Below are positions 60,101-64,000 of a DNA stretch of 64,000 bases, one piece after another. Origin of the DNA: Hormiphora californensis (taxonomy: Eukaryota; Ctenophora; Tentaculata; Cydippida; Pleurobrachiidae); the NCBI GenBank assembly GCA_020137815.1, contig CM035352.1:158675-222674 (forward strand), read 5' to 3'. A model generated the notes under the pieces. The model did not search any database. It saw nothing but the letters and a program-made list of their open reading frames with translations, and was not told the DNA's origin. The first letter of the stretch is position 1. Each line of letters starts with the position of its first letter. A program made the position numbers and the translations under genes.

Positions 60101-61571
60101 TCTCAGTCAAGGGTATCTGTATACCGATCTATTCCGCGATGCTGCGTTGTGGGGCTCACGTGCACGTGATGAGTGCTGAAAAAATACTCTGCGCTCTCCC
60201 TCGCAGTCTAATCACTGTCTCTCACTTTGAGTGAGAGAAAGGGAGAGAAAGAAAGATGGTGAGACGGAGAGAAAAAAATAAGAGAAAGAAAGAGGGTGAG
60301 ATGGAGAGAAAAGAGAAAAATGTGTGTGTTTGAGAATGTGTCTTATGAATCGGAGAAATGTCGGTGCTGCGGGGCTTTGGGTGGCCATTTATACCAAGTG
60401 GCCATTTGTACCATGAATCAGGCTTTTCAGCATTTTTTCTTTTTTTCACTTTTTTTTCTTGCACATTTTCCTACTTTTATTTGCAGTAGTAGTGGGGACG
60501 AATTTAAACTTTTTGAGTTTTTATTTGTCGGAAAGCAAATTCCGGTTGTAACCGACTAATTTTGTACAAGGAGTACAAGCGTGTTTACAAGGGGACCCCA
60601 ACAGGCCCCAACTTGAGGGGCTCCCCCTGGGCCCACATTGGGCGCCGGGCGGGTGGGGCGTGTACCTATGTTTTTTGGGACTCCAATAGCATGCTTGTTA
60701 CGATGTAGTGTTCAAAATAATTAAATAAAATTTGGGTTTTTAGGCCCTTTAAACTAACGGCTAAGTCGACAAAAATTTCACTTAGCACACCCAGTGGACA
60801 CTCCCCCCACCCTTTAATGCAACATCCCACAGGTTGTAGCTGGTGCTCAGATAATACAGGTGTTTGAGAGTAGTGCCGAATTCCTAGGGACAGATGCATT
60901 CAATAAGTTCTGTATACCTTACCTGAAGGAAATTGCAACAAACGTGATTAACGGTTTACTGGATCGACATATCGAACCCGTTCCTATGATAATATTCGCC
61001 AAGGGAGCAAGTCATTCTATATCCAAATTATCTTACCTTGGATTTGATGTCGTGGCAATTGACTGGCTTGTGGATCCAAAAGTTGTTAGAGACTTTTGTC
61101 ACATTACTGTTCAAGGTACATCGAGAAAAATCTTTATTTAAACAGCACACCTATAACCAAGCCGAAAACTAAAAGAAGTTAGTCCCTACTATTCTTAGCT
61201 ACTCTATTCTTAGCTTCTCTCTTTCTAAAGTTCATGTGTTCTCTCTTTCTTTCTTTCTCACTCTCTCTAACTCTCTCTTTGATTTACCAGTGAAACACAT
61301 GTTTTTCTTGTGTTTTCTTTGATTGCCATTTAATTTATGTATTCCAGGAAATTTGGATCCGTGTGCGTTGTATTCTTCAAAAAGTGAGCTGAAGGAAATG
61401 GTCAAGACGATGGTAGAAGATTTTGGTGTTCGAGGTTATATTGCCAACCTTGGCCACGGAATTTATCCTGACATGGATCCTGACAGTGTGAAGACATTAG
61501 TGGATACAGTACACAGCGTCAGCGAAGAATTGATTAGGAAAGGAGATATCTTCACTCAACTTTATACTTAG
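42080..61571 (+). CDS. UROD: Uroporphyrinogen decarboxylase, five exons, 370 aa
   Basis: UROD removes the four acetate carboxyls of uroporphyrinogen to give coproporphyrinogen, a cytosolic step of haem synthesis. Exons: 42080-42181, 56547-56697, 59389-59741, 60833-61115, 61348-61571. All junctions are GT-AG and phases agree (0, 1, 0, 1), giving 370 residues against 367 in human. Active-site residues are kept: Arg33 and Arg37 in [13 protein letters not shown], Asp82 in IIFSDIL, Tyr160 in APWTLMAYM, Ser215 in QVFESSAEF and the His in [13 protein letters not shown]. The start is the first ATG before the conserved [16 protein letters not shown]. Intron 1 is 14.4 kb of nested transposons; the others are 2.7, 1.1 and 0.23 kb. 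A TTAA MITE ends 75 bp before the ATG. TTTAGCAG just before the ATG could also act as an acceptor, so an upstream non-coding exon is possible. Confidence 0.95.
42203..42282. repeat. Mutator-like terminus fragment
   Basis: TTGGTTACGAAGTTACCCCT and, after a short GC hairpin, AGGGGTTACAGAAGCGG closely match the left end of the Mutator-like MITE at 22962. It begins 21 bp after the UROD exon 1 donor. Only the terminus is visible. Confidence 0.55.
42499..42549 (+). tRNA. tRNA-like, 5'-truncated first copy
   Basis: Lacks the acceptor and D-arm half; begins GCATCGAGCG at the array's left edge and ends CGAACCC. Confidence 0.75.
42796..42869 (+). tRNA. tRNA-like gene, array copy 2
   Basis: Acceptor GGTTCGG pairs with TCGAACC (six Watson-Crick pairs and one G-T). 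D arm GCTC-AGTGGTA-GAGC is perfect. The T arm CCTGG-TTCAATT-CCCGG has one mismatch. A-box TAGCTCAGTGG and B-box GGTTCAATTCC are intact, and TTTTT 7 bp downstream could terminate Pol III. The anticodon arm is abnormal: the best fold gives loop CGCGTCT with G, not U, at position 33 and a C-T mismatch in the stem. A decoding role is doubtful; a Pol III transcript is plausible. The isotype cannot be assigned. Confidence 0.7.
43116..43189 (+). tRNA. tRNA-like gene, array copy 3
   Basis: Identical in structure to the copy at 42796, exactly 320 bp downstream. Confidence 0.7.
43436..43509 (+). tRNA. tRNA-like gene, array copy 4 (variant)
   Basis: As the other copies, but with ATCTAGCG in place of ATCGAGCG in the anticodon arm. 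Confidence 0.7.
43756..43829 (+). tRNA. tRNA-like gene, array copy 5
   Basis: Last full copy; the spacer after it ends at 43887. Confidence 0.7.
45540..46058. mobile_element. Foldback element with G-run ends
   Basis: The left end is a run of Gs followed by CCTGCCACAAAAATCTCAGC; the right end is GCTTGCGGCAGG-type complement followed by a C run. Inside are many GAGATTTTTGAGATTTTTG strings and their complements. It is inserted in the piggyBac-type element between copies of an AAATTGG-like flank. Confidence 0.8.
46715..47640. repeat. 177-bp satellite, ~5 units
   Basis: Units of 177 bp contain GGACTCCTCGAGCAAAGTGG, ACGAATCAAGGAGCATCC and CAACAACTCAGGGAACGCC. Each unit is itself built from ~25-bp GGGACGACTCAGGGAGCACC variants. 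Since 177 is divisible by three and stops are absent, ~240-300-codon frames stay open on both strands. The predicted proteins lack known domains. It lies inside the piggyBac-type element. Confidence 0.92.
48691..49049. other. UROD intron 1, no gene; ends in an 18-base G run
   Basis: No coding signal. A G run at about 49032-49049 directly abuts the terminal repeat of the next element. Confidence 0.6.
49050..50030. mobile_element. DNA element with CACAGTGGGTAA ends
   Basis: CACAGTGGGTAATTATGCCG at the left (from 49050) matches, as an inverted repeat, CGATCGTTACCCACTGTG-type sequence at 50013-50030 (GATGGTCG shared). A pogo MITE is inserted at 49732. Superfamily and target duplication are not clear, and no transposase is seen. 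Confidence 0.7.
49732..49903. mobile_element. Pogo-like MITE, 172 bp, TA duplication
   Basis: CAGTCGGACCCCGATTTAGG ... GGGGTCCGACTG, flanked by TA at 49730-49731 and 49904-49905. Same family as the copy at 6301. Confidence 0.88.
50033..50520 (+). pseudogene. Degenerate coiled-coil ORF1-like fragment
   Basis: One frame reads [19 protein letters not shown], a coiled-coil-like stretch. After a frame change near 50165 another reads [20 protein letters not shown] and later [13 protein letters not shown]. It resembles retroelement ORF1 sequence but no domain is firmly identified. Confidence 0.35.
50548..50725. repeat. 21-bp tandem repeat
   Basis: CACTTATCACTTCTCACATT units in tandem, about seven copies with two shorter and two longer variants (one with CAGTTTCGT). 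Confidence 0.92.
50860..52390 (+). pseudogene. LINE ORF1, split by a TTAA foldback
   Basis: The first part has [18 protein letters not shown], then [20 protein letters not shown]. The second part, from 51876, has [20 protein letters not shown] (coiled coil), [10 protein letters not shown] and [19 protein letters not shown] (RRM-like). A 670-bp foldback with TTAA duplication sits between codons for LLLK and RDSE; taking it out with one TTAA leaves the frame open. ORF1 proteins bind RNA in the LINE ribonucleoprotein. The C terminus is lost: from about 52380 the sequence passes directly into an ORF2 linker, an internal deletion. Confidence 0.8.
51202..51871. mobile_element. TTAA foldback MITE, 670 bp
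   Basis: Starts AGTAAGAGTGGCGTGCCGTG and ends with its near complement, flanked by TTAA at 51198-51201 and 51872-51875. The arms are ~310 bp, nearly identical, with a ~50-bp loop region. The termini resemble the AGTGAGAGTGGACC family at 41532, so the same transposase may serve both. Confidence 0.93.
52395..54400 (+). pseudogene. LINE ORF2 (same element), heavily mutated
   Basis: No endonuclease. RT segments appear in changing frames: [40 protein letters not shown] (after a stop near 52715), [40 protein letters not shown] and, in another frame, [12 protein letters not shown] (catalytic FADD, about 53275). The C-terminal region covers [20 protein letters not shown] (53560), [20 protein letters not shown] (53915) and [19 protein letters not shown] (about 54285-54340), followed by a cysteine-rich remnant. 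Several stops and frameshifts make it non-functional. Similar tails suggest the fragment at 9470 is kin. Confidence 0.83.
54722..55853. mobile_element. Inverted-repeat element rich in GTGCGGTGC motifs
   Basis: Ends GGTCTTGTTTTTTTTAACTG followed by GTCGTC, exactly inverted at 55820-55853. Ten or more copies of GTGCGGTGC or its complement are spread through it, several next to ACTCAT (form ACTCATTTGGTGCGGTGCA). It is inserted in the 3' UTR of the LINE. No transposase; target duplication not resolved. Confidence 0.85.
55854..56546. other. Remainder of UROD intron 1
   Basis: Contains a short (CA)n at 56038-56056 and an inverted pair around 56190-56315 (GGCCTGTCCCCAGCCGTT-type). No exon is seen before the acceptor at 56546. 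Confidence 0.6.
56547..56697 (+). CDS. UROD: UROD exon 2
   Basis: Acceptor TTTTTCAG, donor gtatgt. Encodes [14 protein letters not shown] through AAIIFSDIL, with active-site Arg37 and catalytic Asp82. Ends phase 1. Confidence 0.95.
56745..56830. repeat. Two adjacent hairpins in UROD intron 2
   Basis: CCCGGGTGATTGCC-GAA-GGCAATCACCCGGG is followed by GATCTTTTTAGCACG-CACGTGCTAAAAAGATC. The block after it (TTCAGGGTTTAGAAATCAGC) recurs at about 58540 beside a weaker version of the second hairpin. Confidence 0.8.
57170..57288. promoter_or_regulatory. Six X-box-like dyads at 21-bp spacing
   Basis: GTTGCCATAGCAAC (57170), GTTATCATAGCAAC (57191), ATTACCATAGCAAC (57212), GTAACCATAGCAAC (57233 and 57254) and GTTACCTTAGTAAC (57275) are each exactly 21 bp apart. 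They fit the RFX X-box consensus GTTNCCATGGNAAC. RFX proteins bind such sites to control ciliary and other genes. A transposon-derived minisatellite with fortuitous resemblance is equally possible. Confidence 0.5.
57719..57825. repeat. Perfect 53-bp-arm palindrome
   Basis: Two exact 53-bp inverted arms around a single T at 57772, from TTACAAAGTAATACAAGGTC to its complement. Inside UROD intron 2. Confidence 0.97.
57910..58212. mobile_element. Non-autonomous Helitron, copy 3 (intact ends)
   Basis: 303 bp between A (57909) and T (58213): starts TCTAACTATATCTAATGCAA, ends GTTTTGCTAG, with the GCGATCGGTACGATCGCC hairpin just upstream. It carries the same 21-bp repeats and TATAAAAG as copies 1 and 2. 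Confidence 0.87.
58253..58300. repeat. Short TTAGGG-like tract
   Basis: GGGTTAGGGTTAGGGTTAGG then decays to ATTAGGATTAGG. It is in UROD intron 2. Confidence 0.8.
58705..59280. repeat. Two interleaved inverted repeats
   Basis: ACTGCTGTAGACATCACCCA at 58710-58758 is mirrored at 58928-58980. TGACGTGATCAACTACTATA at 58875-58925 is mirrored at 59217-59275. This fits nested or overlapping foldback elements. No gene. Confidence 0.8.
59389..59741 (+). CDS. UROD: UROD exon 3
   Basis: Acceptor TTTTACAG, donor gtatgt. It completes Val85 and encodes [15 protein letters not shown] through ITKHLIQQ, including [18 protein letters not shown] with Tyr160. Ends phase 0. Confidence 0.95.
59853..60066. mobile_element. 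hAT-type MITE, 214 bp, 8-bp duplication
   Basis: Ends CAGGGCTGGCTCCAG and its complement, flanked by GCTAAAGC at 59845-59852 and 60067-60074. It contains a G run and a GCAGTGGCC-GAA-GGCCACTG hairpin. In UROD intron 3. Confidence 0.9.
60075..60832. other. Remainder of UROD intron 3
   Basis: A GA-rich stretch at 60230-60320 and a G/C-rich stretch near 60590-60660. No coding sequence is seen. Confidence 0.6.
60833..61115 (+). CDS. UROD: UROD exon 4
   Basis: Acceptor CCCACAG, donor gtacat. Encodes [19 protein letters not shown] through DFCHITVQ, with substrate-contacting Ser215 and [12 protein letters not shown]. Ends phase 1. Confidence 0.95.
61348..61571 (+). CDS. UROD: UROD exon 5 and stop
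   Basis: Acceptor ATTCCAG. It completes Gly297 and encodes [30 protein letters not shown] and the C-terminal helix, ending FTQLYT and TAG at 61569-61571. No canonical AATAAA was noticed close by; AGTAAA at about 61631 is a weak candidate. Confidence 0.95.
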
Positions 61572-61682
61572 AAATATGAAATCTTTAAAACTGTTTGGAT
61601 TGCTCGAGGTCCAAAGGTGTCAATTTATACAGTAAAGATTATTTACCAGAAGATACCTGAAACGGTTGGTCGTTTATGATGA

Positions 61683-61835
61683 TAAAGTTGGATTTTTTGA
61701 AGTTGTCACCCCCCCCCCCTTCTAGTGTGCTCATTTTTTGTGCATCACATCACATGATGCACACGTCGAAATTGATAAATTTCATATGCGTGTGCATTTG
61801 GGGGTGACAACTTCAAAAATCCGACTTTAGTTTAA
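61683..61835. mobile_element. Small foldback element in UROD 3' flank
   Basis: AAAGTTGGATTTTTTGAAGT followed by TGTCACCCCC at 61685 is mirrored at 61800-61829. About 110 bp downstream of the UROD stop, so it may lie in its 3' UTR. Confidence 0.8.
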
Positions 61836-62299
61836 CTGTTACTCAAATGTCAAATACTAAAGTGTGATATACCGTGGTTACATATTATATATATATCACT
61901 GCGCTGGCAAGCGCAAAGGTTGCCATTCCCCCTCCCCCAAAAGCGCTGCCAGAAACGCAGTTATACGTTTTATGGGTGTTTGGCTAAAAAACCGGATTTC
62001 GAAAGGCTATAGCATCGCTCTCTTTCATCGGATTGACTTGAAATTTGGAATGTATACCCGGCTTGGGGTCCTTTACTTAAGTTTAAAATTTCAAGTCTCT
62101 ATCTCATCTGGGACGGAAGTTACAGACTGGTCCCATTTGCTGAAGATTCAGTGTAACGGACGCGCGCGTACGCGCGCGCATAGGAGAGACGCTTTTTCTG
62201 AGCACGGTTCTGAACAAACGGAAAGAGATAGAGACTTATCGTTTTCACTAGCTTGTAGATCTACTCAATTATTGTGTTATTAGCGGGGTGAGGTTTTCA
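61836..62299. other. No gene seen
   Basis: A GCGCTGGCAAGCGC hairpin at about 61894 (also near 6066 and, in part, 29803) and an alternating CGCGCGTACGCGCGCG stretch at 62161. An open frame here lacks recognisable motifs. Confidence 0.5.
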
Positions 62300-62778
62300 A
62301 TCATCCCCAGGAACGTCCTACAGAACGTCTTAAAGTCGTCATTTTTCAGACTCTGACCGAACTTCTTTGAGCTCAATTTACACCCTTAAGACGGATTCTA
62401 ATCGAAAAACGAAGACTATATCATGGAAAGAGAATTGTCTAAACTTTCAGAAACTATATTTCGAATTTTCAAAACTGCATGTATAAGGGTCTTAAAACGC
62501 GTCTGAAGTGTCATGACTGTTTAAAAATAGGTATGACGATATGGGTTTTTTCGCCATAGCGATCTCAAATCGTATCCAATCGATCTCAAACTCGGTCAGT
62601 ATCTTCATCTAGGTAATCCGGATGATATGACGTCGTAATTATGACGTCATAACGTCGTGACGTCATTTTATGACGTCAAAATGACGTCAAAAATGAAATT
62701 TTCTCAATTTCGCGATTCAATCCTCTCTGTACCTGTTTTACTACATCTAAATGGATAAAAATCCCAAAAATGATGCAA
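62300..62778. repeat. Dispersed repeat, inverted relative to 6260-7495
   Basis: Reverse-complement match to the region beside the first MITE: GGAACGTCCTACAGAACGTC, TATCATGGAAAGAGAATTGT and CAGTATCTTCATCTAGGT blocks occur in the opposite order and strand. Confidence 0.75.
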
Positions 62779-62984
62779 ATTATACCAAAACTAATTGAAA
62801 TTAGTAGGCCGGAAAGGTTGCCCTATGATTTGAGCTACCTTTGGCACCAGTACATTCCCTTTTGAAGATAGAGTAAGCATCTGCCATACCCTGTCTGTAC
62901 CCCGTGAATGTTACGTTGACAAAGATAGCTCAAATCATAGGGCAACCTTTCCGGCCTACTAATTTCAATTAGTTTTGGTATAAT
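62779..62984. mobile_element. Short MITE, same ends as 5535-6259
   Basis: 206 bp with ~65-bp inverted ends ATTATACCAAAACTAATTGA ... complement. Followed by an (AT)n run to about 63007. Confidence 0.85.
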
Positions 62985-63118
62985 ATATATATATATATAT
63001 ATATATACCACCTATCATATCGTATGATTAATTCCTTCCTCGATGACCCAAGATCGAGAATGGTCATCCCTTTTTTGACCGTTTTTCCCGTGGTCAAAGT
63101 TATTTGAAAATAGTTTAA

Positions 63119-63580
63119 AGTGAGAGTGGACAGAATCAGAATTGGATAAGTTTTTTGGAGGAAGTAGATATTAATTCTATGAGTATTTTGCCTTTTTGCC
63201 GCTCAAAATCGACCCATCCATCACTGAGATATTTTTGTTACTCTCGGGGAATTATTGCTGGATCAATATTTATCAAACAGGATAGAAACAATCCTTGTGT
63301 TTTACTAACACATTCTTTAAATTTTTAATATGCTGACTTGCATTGCTCTGCTTCTGTGCATGGACATGTCAACCTCACTGCTTATATTCAGAATATGTTA
63401 GTAAAACACGACGATTGTTTCTATCCTGTTTCATACATACTGATTAAACAGGAATTCCCCGAGAGTAACAAAAATATCTCAGTGATGGATGGGTCGATTT
63501 TGAGCGGCAAAAAGGCATAATGCTCATAGAACTTATCTCTAAAACCTCGAGCAAACTTGTCCAATTCTGATTCTGTCCAC
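63119..63580. mobile_element. TTAA foldback MITE copy C, right end lost
   Basis: TTAA at 63115-63118, then AGTGAGAGTGGACAGAATCA. It matches copy A throughout with more substitutions. The right arm stops at GTCCAC; the last ~12 bp and the TTAA are missing. Confidence 0.85.
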
Positions 63581-64000
63581 AAGATAGTGCCATTCTGCAA
63601 TCGTGTTATAAGAGTGCAAACCATACCACTAAACCACGGAGACGCTGACTAAATTGCCATTTAACGCTCCAGTTACAAATTGGAAACTGACATCCTTATT
63701 ATAAAGTACAAATGAACGTCGTAGTGAGGAGTGTGATGTCCTATCCTCACGTGCAAATAGAGGGGGGTTGCCAAGGAGGTGCTGTGGGAGGGGTATTGGA
63801 GGGGGATACTGCACGTGCATGTTGTTGGTTGTTTGTTGCGTGCTCCTGTGTGGTGTTCCTGTGGTGTTTTAGGATCTACTGCTGGGGCCCCCACGATTAC
63901 CAAAGCCTTTCTACCTACGTACCCCGTTAATTCTCTACACAGCTACAATTCTACGGATCTTTATCACCTGATTCTACATGTTATTCAGCGGAATTTACCT
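63581..64000. other. Unassigned sequence
   Basis: Short open frames on both strands but no recognisable protein, RNA or repeat. Confidence 0.5.

Noticed and set aside
60222-60464. Small gene with hydrophobic Phe/Leu-rich frame
   Set aside because: It covers GA- and T-rich tracts inside UROD intron 3 without motifs.
63712-63930. Short plus-strand frame near the window end
   Set aside because: Composition is unremarkable, no motif or splice evidence; left unassigned.

Overview
This is eukaryotic DNA from an animal. Two conserved metazoan genes can be rebuilt from spliced exons with GT-AG introns: akirin (minus strand, two exons inside the window) and uroporphyrinogen decarboxylase, UROD (plus strand, five exons, apparently complete at 370 residues). 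Almost everything else is transposon-derived. The mix of CR1-, RTE- and RLE-type LINEs, Penelope, Helitron, piggyBac, hAT, pogo/Tc1-like and Mutator-like elements, with degenerate TTAGGG repeats, best fits an early-branching invertebrate such as a sponge or cnidarian. That placement is inference; no species is claimed.

Layout. 1-4.5 kb: homopolymer-rich sequence, minisatellites, three (CT)n tracts and a LINE endonuclease remnant. 5.2-21.4 kb: akirin, whose two visible exons are separated by a 15.9-kb intron. That intron holds an inverted-repeat MITE, a piggyBac relic carrying a Helitron that itself carries a LINE tail, an open 1037-codon LINE, a Penelope RT split by a hAT-type element, a LINE ORF1, a second Helitron and a perfect 126-bp palindrome. 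21.7-32.5 kb: an RTE LINE split by a Mutator-like element, large inverted repeats, a cruciform-prone block with telomere-like repeats, and several minisatellites. 32.5-41.5 kb: a CR1-like LINE and two opposed copies of an RLE-type LINE, one split by a TA-flanked foldback element. 41.5-61.6 kb: UROD, with a 14.4-kb first intron holding a nested stack (TTAA foldback element, then pogo-like element, then tandem tRNA-like array), a 3.3-kb piggyBac-type element and a two-ORF LINE broken by a TTAA foldback. 61.7-64 kb: more foldback elements and unassigned sequence.

The host genes do not form a pathway. UROD catalyses a cytosolic step of haem synthesis; akirin is a nuclear transcription cofactor. 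The most unusual content is the four-to-five-unit, 320-bp tRNA-like array bounded by 10-bp direct repeats inside two nested transposons, the arrays of dyad motifs inside several DNA elements, and a set of RFX X-box-like dyads at an exact 21-bp period in UROD intron 2. Many insertions have clean target-site duplications (TA, TTAA, 8 bp, 9 bp, A|T), so the order of nesting can be read directly.
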